Notes: generated by a model not told the origin, from the letters alone. A DNA stretch of 64,000 nucleotides from Oerskovia flava (GCF_026163685.1 NZ_JAOXSR010000003.1:62001-126000), one strand, 5' to 3'; positions 42,375-50,748 are shown, counted from the first letter of the stretch. Numbers and translations: made by a program.

Positions 42375-43508
42375 TCAGCGGCCGTGGCCGCGGTGCTTCA
42401 GATCGATGCGCACGAGGTGCCCGTCGGGTGGCTGCCCCTCACCGGGGAGCACGTTGGTCGTCGCGAGCAGGCGCTTGCCGTCCCACTCGAGGCCACCCGG
42501 GAGCGGTACCTCCACGACGGTCCGCGGTCCGCCGCGCTTGACCTCGGAGACCCGCCCGCCGAACATCTCGGCGACGTAGACGGTCCCCTTGCTGGTCACG
42601 GCGAGGTTGGTCGCACCGACGAACCCGGACGCGATCTGGCGTACCTTCCCGTTGCGCGGGTCGACCGTGTAGACGGCGCCGCGCGCCCCGAGGCTCTCGT
42701 CCTCCGGGCCGCCCGGCAGGGTCGACACGTAGAGCGTGCCGCGGGGGCCGACCTCGACGTCGGTCGGCACGGACTCGAACCAGTACTTCTCGCCGACGAC
42801 GCAGTCCGGCCACCCGAGCTCGGCCGCCGCCTCGGCGGTGACCACCGCCGGCTGGGCGGGGAGCACGGCGACGGTGCGGACGCGCCCGCGGTCGCTGATC
42901 GACAGGATCGCGTTCATGCCGGCGTCGGCCAGGTACGTCGTCCCGCGCGAGGTGGTGGTCGCATAGGGGTGCGCGTCGACGACGCCCGTGTACAGGGCGG
43001 GGACCGGCACGTCGGGAACCTGGGCGACGCACGCCGGGTCGGTCCGGCGCAGCCCGTAGGTGATCTTCCCGTCGGGGTTGCGGCGTTCCTCGTACGCACG
43101 GATGTCGGCGAGGACGCGGGGTGAGCCGACCGGCTCGCCGGACCGGTTCGTGCGCAGCGTCGAGACCGTCGCGGTCGAGCCGGCGTCCGCGAAGACGGTC
43201 TCGGTGAAGGTGATCGTGCGGTGCGCGTACGACACCCCGCCCACCTCGGCGCCGTCCGGTGACGCGTAGAGAACCGTGGGTGTGCCGTCGCGGTCGACCG
43301 AGGTCAGCAGCCCCGCGAAGTTCTGGGTGACGTAGGTGGTGCCGCGTGGTCCGACTGCCAGGCTCAGCGGGGTGACGAGGCCGGTCGCGATGTCGGTGGT
43401 GACCGGTGGACGGGGGTCGTGCTTGCCGCCGTGCGCGGCGGCCGGTACTGCAGAGAACAGCAGCGTGGCGGCGGCGGTGGCCGCGACGACGGTGCGAAGG
43501 CGTCTCAT
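42375..43508 (-). CDS. ScyD/ScyE-like secreted beta-propeller protein
   Basis: A 377-residue exported protein: signal peptide ending AVPAAAHGG, then six propeller-like repeats with a G-x-x-Y-V strand pattern (VGPRGTTYVTQNF, TTSRGTTYLADAG, VGPRGTLYVSTLPGG, VTSKGTVYVAEMFGG). This matches the ScyD/ScyE family of NHL-like propellers, whose activity is unknown outside scytonemin clusters. The ATG at 43508 has GGAG seven bases upstream. The 256 bases upstream (43509-43764) hold no gene that I can support. Confidence 0.8.
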   Translation of the reverse strand: MRRLRTVVAATAAATLLFSAVPAAAHGGKHDPRPPVTTDIATGLVTPLSLAVGPRGTTYVTQNFAGLLTSVDRDGTPTVLYASPDGAEVGGVSYAHRTITFTETVFADAGSTATVSTLRTNRSGEPVGSPRVLADIRAYEERRNPDGKITYGLRRTDPACVAQVPDVPVPALYTGVVDAHPYATTTSRGTTYLADAGMNAILSISDRGRVRTVAVLPAQPAVVTAEAAAELGWPDCVVGEKYWFESVPTDVEVGPRGTLYVSTLPGGPEDESLGARGAVYTVDPRNGKVRQIASGFVGATNLAVTSKGTVYVAEMFGGRVSEVKRGGPRTVVEVPLPGGLEWDGKRLLATTNVLPGEGQPPDGHLVRIDLKHRGHGR

Positions 43509-43764
43509 GGGTGCTCCAGGATCCAGCGCCCGCGTGGAGGCAGAGCTGGGCGTCGTGCGTGCGGAGCCTGCGGCGGGGCGCGGTGACGGGGTGTCGTCCG
43601 TGCGGACGAGGTGGCGCGCGCCGTAAGGGCGGTGCCGTGGGCCGGCGTGGGCCGGTCGGGACTCTGTGCGTCGCCAGTGAGCACAGCACTTCCGAGTGTG
43701 CACCCGCACGTGGCGCGTGCGCCAGGACATGGCGGAGTCATCCCAGGTGGTGGGGCCGCCCTTC

Positions 43765-44088
43765 TCAGACCGGCCGGGCGTGGGTGCGGGGCGCGGACGC
43801 CGGGACGAGGACCCCGGTGAGGTGCTGCACGGCGGCCGTCTCGCCGTCGTCGAGCACCCCGGCGGCGCCGTGCAGGGCGTGGGCCAGCAGCTCGAGATCG
43901 GTCTGGAGCGAGCGGTGCAGGGGCGCCCAGGTGCGCCAGAGCGTCGCGACGGCGTCGGCGAGCGCCGGGTCCCCGGCCGCTCCGGCCGGATCGGGGAGGG
44001 GCGCGCTCACGCCGTCGAGCAGGCGCGCCGCGCTCGCGGCCCGCGACCCGGCGCCGGCCAGGGCCTGCGTGTCGATGATCGACGTCAT
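43765..44088 (-). CDS. WXG100/EspC-like small helical protein
   Basis: A 107-residue all-helical protein without signal peptide: SIIDTQALAGAGSRAASAARLLDG, a loop, ADAVATLWRTWAPLHRSLQTDLELLAHALHGAAGVL with a Trp in the middle, and a short tail. The pattern suits type VII secretion targets of the EspC/WXG superfamily. No ESX ATPase lies in the window. The ATG follows AGGGGGTG, with TAGGTT further up inside a dyad. Confidence 0.6.
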   Translation of the reverse strand: MTSIIDTQALAGAGSRAASAARLLDGVSAPLPDPAGAAGDPALADAVATLWRTWAPLHRSLQTDLELLAHALHGAAGVLDDGETAAVQHLTGVLVPASAPRTHARPV

Positions 44089-44107
44089 GCCACCCCCTGT
44101 TCGACCG

Positions 44108-44125
44108 CGAACCTAGCAAGGTTCG
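44108..44125 (-). promoter_or_regulatory. Dyad overlapping the -10 of the EspC-like gene
   Basis: CGAACCT (44108-44114) and AGGTTCG (44119-44125) form a perfect inverted repeat with a 4-base centre. On the minus strand it contains TAGGTT, a plausible -10, about 20 bases before the start, so a repressor could sit on the promoter. Confidence 0.4.
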
Positions 44126-44163
44126 TCCCCCGCACCGGGATTGTCCACAGGCCCGTGCACGAC

Positions 44164-44194
44164 GGCGGCCGGCCCCGTGGAGGGACCGGCCGCC
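44164..44194 (-). terminator. GC-rich hairpin downstream of the LVIVD gene
   Basis: GGCGGCCGG (44164-44172) and CCGGCCGCC (44186-44194) pair perfectly, extended by CCC/GGG inside. It lies about 60 bases beyond the minus-strand stop, after the GGTCA tract. Confidence 0.5.
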
Positions 44195-44210
44195 GGTCGG
44201 GTGCAGCCTT

Positions 44211-44255
44211 GGTCAGGTCAGGTCAGGTCAGGTCGGGTCAGGTCAGGCTTGGTCA
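44211..44255. repeat. GGTCA pentanucleotide tandem repeat
   Basis: Nine pentamers in register, seven exactly GGTCA (variants GGTCG and GGCTT). The last unit contains the stop codon of the LVIVD gene (TGA on the minus strand), so length changes would alter only the 3' untranslated region. Confidence 0.75.
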
Positions 44256-45740
44256 GCGCCGGAACATCGGCTGCGACTGCGGGTTGAACTCCTCGTAGCG
44301 GTAGCCCTGCGCTCCCGCAAGGCGCTTGTCCTTGACCTCGAGGACGTCGAGGCCCATCTGGATGTCGTTCGAGTAGATGTAGCCGTTGTAGTAGTACGCC
44401 GACCACGACCCGCCAAGGATGAGGCGTTCGTCCGAGAGCGGGCCACGGTCGAACCAGGCGATCTCGGTCGGGTTGGCCGAGTCCGTGAAGTCCCACACCG
44501 ACACGCCGCCCTGGTACCAGGCCTGGACCATGATGTCCTTGCCCTTGACCGGGATGAGCGAGCCGTTGTGCGCGACGCAGTTCTCGGTGTTCGACTGGCT
44601 GCGCGGCAGCTTCCAGTAGCTCGCGAACTCGAGGTCGCCGTCGACGATGTCGTAGATCGCGTTGGCGCCCTTCTCGTCCCCGATGGTCTCGTTGCAGGTG
44701 GGTGCGCCACCGCCGCCGAGCTCGTCGGTGAACACGACCTTGGTGCCGGCGTTGTTGAACGTCGCGGAGTGCCAGAACGCGAAGTTCTCGGTGTCGCGGA
44801 CCTGCTCGACGACCTTCGGCTTCTCCCGGTCCTTGATGTCGAGAAGGATGCCGTCGCCCATGCACGCCCCGGCAGCGAGGTCCTTGGCGGGGTAGGCCGT
44901 GATGTCGTGGCAGCCGCTCGTCTCCCGGGAGTACCCGCCGGCGGGGTTGCCGCCGTCCGGGAAGAGCACGGGCTCGGCGACGAGTCGCGCGGAGGCGGGC
45001 TTCTTCACGGGGATCTTGACGATGCTGATGAGGTCGTGCGGCGGTTGGCAGTCGGGGAACGCCGCGTTGGGGCTGTACGACGAGACGTACACGTACAGGT
45101 CCTTGCCGTTCTTGCTGGGCGCGAGGGTGTGGGTGTGGGATCCGCACTTGGTCTCGACCGAGCTCACGTACCTCGGCTTCTTGGGGTCGGAGATGTCGAA
45201 GACCTTGATGCCCTCCCACGAGTCCTTGATCGTGGCGGACTGCGCGACGTTGTCGCACGTGTCGGTGCTGCGCGAGGAGTCGGTGCTCAGGACGAGCAGG
45301 TTCCCGCTGACGGAGATGTCGTTCTGCGATCCGGGGCACACGACCTGGGCGACCTGCTTCGGCTTGCGGGGGTTGCGGACGTCGTAGACCGTGAACCCCT
45401 CGTAGTTGCCGGCGTAGGCGTAGTGACCCTTGAACGCGAGGTCGCTGCTGTAGGCGCCCTCGGTGGCGAAGGCCCCGTTCTTGGGGATGTTGGCAAGGAG
45501 CTTCATGTTGCTGCTGGACGCGACCTCGCCGACTCCGAGGACGGCGTCGGAGTCGTCCAGGGTGGCGATGCTGTCGGCGAGCAGGCTGCTCGTCGTGGCG
45601 GGTTCGGCGTCGGGGGAGCCGTCGCCGGGTTCGTGCGCGAGCACCGGTCCGGTCGCGGCCAGGGATGCTGCCATGACGAGACCGGTCAGGGCTCCGACTG
45701 CCACCACACGGCTCGTACGCCGTCGTGTTATGTGACTCAT
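44253..45740 (-). CDS. LVIVD-repeat secreted protein
   Basis: A 495-residue exported protein. The signal peptide ends near GPVLAHEPG; the rest is a beta-propeller of LVIVD-type blades (HYAYAGNYEGFTVYDVRNPRKPKQV, LLVLSTDSSR, GIKVFDISDPKKPRYVSSV, GVSVWDFTDSANPTEIAWFDRG). Eight or so Cys suggest disulfides. Such proteins are bacterial surface proteins of unknown activity, often near DUF305 genes as here. The ATG at 45740 has a near-perfect AAGGAGGT ribosome-binding site. Confidence 0.85.
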   Translation of the reverse strand: MSHITRRRTSRVVAVGALTGLVMAASLAATGPVLAHEPGDGSPDAEPATTSSLLADSIATLDDSDAVLGVGEVASSSNMKLLANIPKNGAFATEGAYSSDLAFKGHYAYAGNYEGFTVYDVRNPRKPKQVAQVVCPGSQNDISVSGNLLVLSTDSSRSTDTCDNVAQSATIKDSWEGIKVFDISDPKKPRYVSSVETKCGSHTHTLAPSKNGKDLYVYVSSYSPNAAFPDCQPPHDLISIVKIPVKKPASARLVAEPVLFPDGGNPAGGYSRETSGCHDITAYPAKDLAAGACMGDGILLDIKDREKPKVVEQVRDTENFAFWHSATFNNAGTKVVFTDELGGGGAPTCNETIGDEKGANAIYDIVDGDLEFASYWKLPRSQSNTENCVAHNGSLIPVKGKDIMVQAWYQGGVSVWDFTDSANPTEIAWFDRGPLSDERLILGGSWSAYYYNGYIYSNDIQMGLDVLEVKDKRLAGAQGYRYEEFNPQSQPMFRR

Positions 45741-45849
45741 GGGCGAAATACCTCCTTGGTAAGGTCCGACCAGGATCTTCCAGAGTGACCTGCGCCACAA
45801 GACGAAGACGGACTTTCTGGTGAGTTTTTACACGAAGGGAACATTGACC

Positions 45850-46617
45850 GTGGATCTTCTCCCGGCCCGACGCCGTCGCCTCACCCCTCGTCGCCTCGCT
45901 CGCCCTCGCCTCGCCCGCGCTGGTGCGGCGCTCCTCGGCGTGCTGGCGATCGCCGCGGCGTGCACGGCCTCCACCCACGAGGAGGAGCCGACGACGGAGG
46001 CGCTCAGCGAGGTCGTCCAGCCGGGTCGCCCGGGCGAGGAGAACCGCACGCTGAGCCCGGAGGAGTACGGCCCGCAGTCCGAGTGGAACGACGCCGACGT
46101 CGCGTTCGTGACCCTCATGATCGACCACCACCTGCAGGCCCTCGAGATGGCCGACCTCGCCACGACCCGTGCGCAGGACGCCGACGTCGCCGGCCTCGCC
46201 GAGCGCATCACCGCCGCGCAGGGACCGGAGATCCACGCGCTCGTCGGCTGGCTGCAGGGCCGCGACCTCGCCGTTCCCGTGGCGGCGGCCGAGCTCGACG
46301 GCACCGGCCCGCGCAACCCCGGCGGGGCCGGCAGCACCGGCGGCCACGCGGGCGACCATGCCGGCGAGCACGACGGCTCGACCCCGCACGGCATGCTCAG
46401 CGCCACGCAGATGGAGGCGCTCGCGGGCGCGACCGGCGCCGAGTTCGACCGGCTGTTCCTCGAGGGGATGATCGTCCACCACCAGGGCGCGGTGGAGATG
46501 GCGCAGACGGCGATGGTCGACGGCACCGACCTCTACGCGGGCGAGATGGCGGCGGACGTCGCGAGCGGCCAGGACGCCGAGATCGCCCGGATGCAGCAGA
46601 TGCTCGACGGGCTGTGA
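45850..46617 (+). CDS. DUF305 (ferritin-like four-helix) lipoprotein
   Basis: A 255-residue lipoprotein (lipobox AIAAAC) with two DUF305 halves: VTLMIDHHLQALEMADLA and LEGMIVHHQGAVEMAQTAM, whose His-His/Met pairs can bind copper. A His/Gly-rich insert (GGHAGDHAGEHDGSTPHG) between them adds more metal ligands. It is divergent from the LVIVD gene. The GTG at 45850 follows AAGGGAA; an in-frame GTG at 45820 is an alternative. Confidence 0.8.
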   Translation: MDLLPARRRRLTPRRLARPRLARAGAALLGVLAIAAACTASTHEEEPTTEALSEVVQPGRPGEENRTLSPEEYGPQSEWNDADVAFVTLMIDHHLQALEMADLATTRAQDADVAGLAERITAAQGPEIHALVGWLQGRDLAVPVAAAELDGTGPRNPGGAGSTGGHAGDHAGEHDGSTPHGMLSATQMEALAGATGAEFDRLFLEGMIVHHQGAVEMAQTAMVDGTDLYAGEMAADVASGQDAEIARMQQMLDGL

Positions 46618-46636
46618 CCCGACGGGGTGCGAGCGC

Positions 46637-47140
46637 TCAGTCCGCGAGCGCGGGCGGCCACACGACCCGGAACCGTTCGAGGACGATCTCGTCCTGCTCG
46701 CTCCACGTGGCGCCGCGTGCGGCGCACGTCCGCTGCCAGTAGCGGCGGTGCTCGGTCCGCCAGGTCGCCAGCGTCCGGTCGTCCTCGCCCTCGTCGTGGG
46801 CGAAGGCCTCGTCGACGTCCGCGAACCGCGCGAGCCGCAGCTCGATGGTCCGCAGGACCGCGCGGGGGGCGCCGGCGCCGTCGCACGCGACCCAGTGCGC
46901 CCCGACCCGCGGCAGGGCCTCGCCCCGCGCGGCGAACTCGTCGACGAGCTCCGCCGTCGCACGCTTGGGACCGTGCGTGACGAGGCGCAGCAGCGCGGCG
47001 CTCAGCTCGACCGAGTCCCCGAAGCGGTCGACGACGTACTCGTCCCCGGCGCGCACGGCCTCGGGGTGCGCCGTGGTGTAGTCGGCCCAGAACCGGGCGG
47101 CGGCGGTCGTGTCGAGCGGGGCGGGCGGGGTGCGGGGCAC
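46637..47140 (-). CDS. ASCH-domain protein
   Basis: A 167-residue RNA-binding-fold (PUA-like) ASCH protein: FWADYTTAHPE, FGDSVELSAALLRLVTHGPKRATAELVDEF (the G-x-K-x-A-T motif), WVACDGAGAPRAVLRTIELRL and FADVDEAFAHDEGEDDRTLATWRTEHRRYW. It is often called an RNA-associated or coactivator-like domain; the actual ligand is unknown. The GTG at 47140 has GAGG ten bases upstream; a TTG at 47149 overlaps the upstream stop and is an alternative start. Confidence 0.8.
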   Translation of the reverse strand: MPRTPPAPLDTTAAARFWADYTTAHPEAVRAGDEYVVDRFGDSVELSAALLRLVTHGPKRATAELVDEFAARGEALPRVGAHWVACDGAGAPRAVLRTIELRLARFADVDEAFAHDEGEDDRTLATWRTEHRRYWQRTCAARGATWSEQDEIVLERFRVVWPPALAD

Positions 47141-47145
47141 GGCGG

Positions 47146-48132
47146 TCAACCTCGGGAGCGGGACTGGGGGTCGGGCAGGGGGTAGCGTTCGGGCGTCGCG
47201 GCGGCGAGGTCGAGGAGGTAGGCGCGCTGCCGGGCGTCGGCCCATGCCGCGTCGTCGGAGTCCTCGAGGACCCACGTGCCCTCCTCCCAGAGCATGTGGT
47301 CGACGGCGGCGGGCCACAGCGCCCGCTCGGCGGCGGTCAGCTCGACGTGGGTCAGGTAGGCACCGGCGAACGTCGCCCACTCGTCGGCGGTGAACAGTCG
47401 CCCGGGCGCGCCCGCGCACTCGGTGTGGAAGAGGACGAGCGCCATGGCGAGGTCGAACAGCCGCGGCTCGACGCCGCCGTTGTCCGGGTCGACGAGCACC
47501 GGGCCGTCCGTGGCCGTGAAGACGAGGTTGTTCGCCTTGTAGTCGCTGCTCACGCCGGTTCGCGGCAGGTCCGCGTCCCGGAGCGCGGGCAGTGCGCGGT
47601 CCCACCACCGCTGCCCGAGCGCCCGCACGGACGCGGCCAGCTCGGGGTGGTCGGCCAGCACCACGTCGAGCGTGGCCAGGTCGGAGGCGACGTCGTCGGC
47701 GTCGGTCGTGGGCCACTCGTACGAGCGCAGACCCGCCGTCTCGGCCCCGCCGCCCGACCCGCCCGCCGCGTGCAGACGGCCGAGCAGGTCACCCGCCGCC
47801 CGGATCTGCTCGACGGTTCCCTCGTACGCCGCGCCCTCGGCCCACGGGTAGACGACCCACCAGTCCTCACCGACCTGCCGCGGGTCGCCAATGCTGACGA
47901 CCACCGGCACGCCCGTGGCCGCGAGCGACCGGGTCCAGCGGGCCATGGCGTGCGCGCGGTCGGCCCTCGCCGCGGTCCGCTTGACGACGACCGGCACGCC
48001 GTCGGTCGACCTCGCCCGGTATACCCGCGCCCACGGGGTCAGGGAGGTGGGCTCGACATCGTGCAGGTCGAACGCCTCGGCCAGGTCGGTGACGGTCGGC
48101 GAGGAGTCGGCGGGTTCCGGTGCGGCACTCAT
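47146..48132 (-). CDS. Aminoglycoside-phosphotransferase/choline-kinase-like protein
   Basis: A 328-residue kinase-fold protein. The ATP-binding Lys is in VPVVVKRTA. The catalytic loop reads GVSSDYKANNLVF where typical members have HGDLHxxN, keeping the Asp and Asn but lacking both His; the DFG-equivalent is LVDPDNGG. It may still phosphorylate a small molecule. The ATG at 48132 has TATTGT seven bases upstream and no clear ribosome-binding site. It is co-transcribed with the ASCH gene (stop and start within a few bases). Confidence 0.75.
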   Translation of the reverse strand: MSAAPEPADSSPTVTDLAEAFDLHDVEPTSLTPWARVYRARSTDGVPVVVKRTAARADRAHAMARWTRSLAATGVPVVVSIGDPRQVGEDWWVVYPWAEGAAYEGTVEQIRAAGDLLGRLHAAGGSGGGAETAGLRSYEWPTTDADDVASDLATLDVVLADHPELAASVRALGQRWWDRALPALRDADLPRTGVSSDYKANNLVFTATDGPVLVDPDNGGVEPRLFDLAMALVLFHTECAGAPGRLFTADEWATFAGAYLTHVELTAAERALWPAAVDHMLWEEGTWVLEDSDDAAWADARQRAYLLDLAAATPERYPLPDPQSRSRG

Positions 48133-48188
48133 GACCCGGACAATACGGGCCGCGCGGCGGCGTCGCCGACAGTTTTTCCGGGTGCCGC

Positions 48189-48374
48189 TCAGGCGAGGCG
48201 CTTGGCCTTCGCCGTCAGGCCGTCCACGGAGCGCAGGGCACGCGAGGTGGTGGTCGGTCCGTCGTGCTTCGCCTCGTTGCGGTTCGCCAACGCGCGTGCC
48301 AGCCGGCCGACGACCGGGACGAGCACGAGCACGATGACGAGCGTGCGCAGGCGTCGTCCGAGAAATGCCCACAT
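48189..48374 (-). CDS. Small membrane-anchored protein, 61 residues
   Basis: One N-terminal membrane helix (RTLVIVLVLVPVVGRLARAL) followed by a basic cytoplasmic tail. The ATG has GGAGG six bases upstream (CTGGAGGACCACC), which strongly supports translation. It is divergent from the gene at 48491. No family recognised. Confidence 0.65.
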   Translation of the reverse strand: MWAFLGRRLRTLVIVLVLVPVVGRLARALANRNEAKHDGPTTTSRALRSVDGLTAKAKRLA

Positions 48375-48478
48375 GGTGGTCCTCCAGAGGTCGGTGCCGT
48401 CGGATCTCGACGGTCTTCGACAGTAGGCACGGTCGCGGGCGCTCGCGCGCTGCGTGGGGTTGCGGCGGTGCGATGAGG

Positions 48479-48490
48479 CAGGATGCTCCC
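48479..48490 (+). promoter_or_regulatory. Leaderless-type promoter: CAGGAT ending six bases before GTG
   Basis: CAGGAT (48479-48484) occupies the same place, six bases before the GTG at 48491, as TANNNT boxes elsewhere in the window. Confidence 0.4.
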
Positions 48491-49825
48491 GTGTACCTTG
48501 CCACCCACCTGCCCCACGACCAGCTCGTCGACCGGTTGCGCGCCGCCGGGGTCGAGCACGGCCGCGTCGGACCGACCGACGAGCGCGGCTGGACCTTCGC
48601 CGACGTCGAGATCGAGCCGGCGACGAGGCCCGAGGCCCCCACGCTGACCGAGGCCCTGGCGGTCGTGGACCGTGCTGTGCCCACGCCGTGGGTCGCGCTG
48701 CTCGACATGTGGTCGGACGACGTCCCGAACGCCGTCGCGGGGGTGCTGGCCACGCGGGAGCAGGCCGGGCGCTCCGCCGTCGTCACCTGGGCGGACACCG
48801 CCGCAGATGACGACATCGATGCGGATCTGCGCCTCGGCGGCGACCCGGCGGACGTCCTCGCGGCGATCGATCGCCTCCTCGGTCTGCAGATGCCGGCCGC
48901 GCAGGCGGCGGACGAGCTGGCGGGAGCGGTGGACGTCGACGACCTCCTCGGTGCCGTCGGACGGGTCGCGGTCCTGCCTGTGACCGACGCGGACGACCTC
49001 GGGCCGTCCGCGCACCTCGTGCGGAACGACCCGGAGTTCGTACGCGCGTCCCTGCGTCGTGTGCCGCAGGCGTGGCTGCGGGTGCCGGACGACCGGACGA
49101 GCGTCGTCGTCACGGCGACGACGACGGCGGTGCCCGGGTCCGACGCGCACGTCCAGGCGGCGGTCGCCGAGTCTCAGCTCCTGATGCACCTGGGTGAGGC
49201 GCTCCGCGAGGACGAGGCGGTCTTCAGCGTGTTCCGCCTGGGTCGGACGACGTCCTGGGCGCTGGCGTCGCCGGGCGGGGTCTCGCACCACGGGAACTGG
49301 GACTCCCCCTGGTCCTACCTGGACGACCCGTCGGGTGGCCACGGGGCGGGTGAGGCGTTCGCCGCGGCGTTCGGCGAGCCGCTCGACCCGATCCGTGCCA
49401 GGGCGCTCCTCGCCGCGTCGACGTGGGACGGAGACCCGCTCGCCGAGCTCGTGCACCAGTACCGGCTCCCGGCCGTGCTGCTCGACGCGGTGGGCGACCC
49501 CGAACGGTTCCGGCACGGCGCCGAGCGCGTCGAGGGCGTCGCACTCGGCGGGGAGATCACGCCCGCCGAGCGGTCGGTGCTCGCCGCTCGGGCGCCGCGC
49601 CGCTCACCGGCGCGTCGGGCCGTCGACGTGGCGCTCCTGCTGGTCGGCCTCGCGCTGTTCGGGATCGGGTTCGCACTCGTCGTCACGGACGGTGAGCTCC
49701 TCGGCGCGACCGCCCGGCCCTGGTACGCCATGCCGGCGTGCTGGGTGGGCGGCATCCTCGCAGCGATCGGCGGCCTCTCGCTCCGGAGCGAGAGGACGCG
49801 GCACCGCCGGTTCGTCGGGGACTGA
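48491..49825 (+). CDS. Unrecognised protein with two C-terminal membrane helices
   Basis: A 444-residue protein with a soluble acidic N-terminal part (residues 1-360) and two helices near 380-402 and 412-432 (VALLLVGLALFGIGFALVV, ACWVGGILAAIGGLSL), ending RHRRFVGD. The soluble part has no motif that I recognise. The GTG at 48491 is chosen for its promoter-like CAGGAT box; an ATG six codons upstream is possible. It converges on the phosphatase gene across a strong hairpin. Confidence 0.65.
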   Translation: MYLATHLPHDQLVDRLRAAGVEHGRVGPTDERGWTFADVEIEPATRPEAPTLTEALAVVDRAVPTPWVALLDMWSDDVPNAVAGVLATREQAGRSAVVTWADTAADDDIDADLRLGGDPADVLAAIDRLLGLQMPAAQAADELAGAVDVDDLLGAVGRVAVLPVTDADDLGPSAHLVRNDPEFVRASLRRVPQAWLRVPDDRTSVVVTATTTAVPGSDAHVQAAVAESQLLMHLGEALREDEAVFSVFRLGRTTSWALASPGGVSHHGNWDSPWSYLDDPSGGHGAGEAFAAAFGEPLDPIRARALLAASTWDGDPLAELVHQYRLPAVLLDAVGDPERFRHGAERVEGVALGGEITPAERSVLAARAPRRSPARRAVDVALLLVGLALFGIGFALVVTDGELLGATARPWYAMPACWVGGILAAIGGLSLRSERTRHRRFVGD

Positions 49826-49831
49826 CGCGCG

Positions 49832-49869
49832 CCGGACGGCGCGAGCCCAGCGGGGCTCACGCCGTCCGG
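49832..49869. terminator. Bidirectional hairpin between convergent genes
   Basis: CCGGACGGC (49832-49840) pairs with GCCGTCCGG (49861-49869), and an inner GAGCCC/GGGCTC stem (49843-49848 with 49853-49858) extends it. It fills the 48-bp gap between the stops at 49825 and 49874. Confidence 0.65.
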
Positions 49870-49873
49870 TCGC

Positions 49874-50551
49874 TCAGCCGTGCGTGGCCAGGACGGCGGG
49901 AGCCGGTGCGGGACGAGCGGCGACGGCACCGTGCCCGGCGAGGTCGACACCGGCGGTGACGACGCGCGCGACGCTGCCGTCGACCTCCACGGTCGAGACC
50001 GATGCGTTCGGCAGCGCGACCAGCCCGGTCGGGTCGATCGTCGCGAGGTAGGCGCCGAGCGTGAGCCCGTGCCCGACGACGAGCACGTGCCGGTCGGCCG
50101 ACCCGTCGTGGGCCGCCGCGTCGTGCGCCGCCACGATCCGGGCGAACACGGTGCGGACCCGGCCCATGAACTCGGCACCGGACTCCCCGCCGTCGAGCCC
50201 GGGGTGCGTCCCGGCAAGCATCGCCGGGACGAACTCGGACCACGGCTGCACGGCGTCGAGCTCGTGCTCCGGGCGGCGCTCGAACACGCCGAACGACAGC
50301 TCGCGCAGGTCCTTGTCGACCGTGAGCGGCTGGTCGGGGTGGTGACGCAGGAGCTCGACGGCGGTCTGCACCGCACGGCCCTGCGGCGAGGAATAGACGG
50401 TGTCGAACGTGTGCCGCGCGAGGTGCTGGGCCGTCACCCGCACGCCGGCACGTCCCGTCCGGGTCAGCGGAGAGTTGCACGAGCCCTGCAGATGCCGGCG
50501 TGCGTTGAAGTGGGTCTGCCCGTGGCGGACGAGCGTCAGTGTGAGGGTCAT
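49874..50551 (-). CDS. Histidine phosphatase (phosphoglycerate-mutase-like) family protein
   Basis: A 225-residue cytoplasmic phosphatase of the branch-1 histidine phosphatases. The catalytic motif is TLVRHGQTHFNARRHLQG, with further active-site residues in SSPQGRAVQTA (Arg), LRELSFGVFERR (Glu) and the second His in VVGHGLTLGAYL. Substrate is unknown (phosphoglycerate, sugar phosphate or nucleotide). Confidence 0.85.
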   Translation of the reverse strand: MTLTLTLVRHGQTHFNARRHLQGSCNSPLTRTGRAGVRVTAQHLARHTFDTVYSSPQGRAVQTAVELLRHHPDQPLTVDKDLRELSFGVFERRPEHELDAVQPWSEFVPAMLAGTHPGLDGGESGAEFMGRVRTVFARIVAAHDAAAHDGSADRHVLVVGHGLTLGAYLATIDPTGLVALPNASVSTVEVDGSVARVVTAGVDLAGHGAVAARPAPAPAVLATHG

Positions 50552-50716
50552 CGTCGGTGCGCCCTTTCGTCTGGTTCGGTCCTCCGGACGCTAGCCGTGG
50601 CGGACCACGGTCAGCCGACGGTCAGGGGCTGCCCCGGCAGCCGTCCGGTGAACTCTGCGTGCCGTCGCCGGGCGGTGCGCGGACGTCAGTCGCTCTTCGC
50701 ACCGATGGTCCTGAGT

Positions 50717-50748
50717 GTTCACCGGTGAGTCATGTGTCCTGGTTTCAC
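50717..50748 (+). promoter_or_regulatory. Possible PHO box and promoter of the alkaline phosphatase gene
   Basis: GTTCACC at 50717-50723 matches the PhoP repeat consensus; 11 bp on, AGTCATG (50728-50734) keeps only TCA. A third TTTCAC (50743-50748) is out of register and may instead serve as a -35, with TATGCC (50767-50772) as -10. Weaker than the array at 11663. Confidence 0.4.

Noticed and set aside
44141-44149. TTGTCCACA, a perfect actinobacterial DnaA box, and a weaker match TATCCACA near 11701
   Set aside because: Single sites, not a cluster, and no dnaA/dnaN/parAB genes nearby; not evidence for an origin.
44211-44255. CRISPR-like repeats
   Set aside because: Units are five bases with no spacers and no cas genes; it is a simple tandem repeat.
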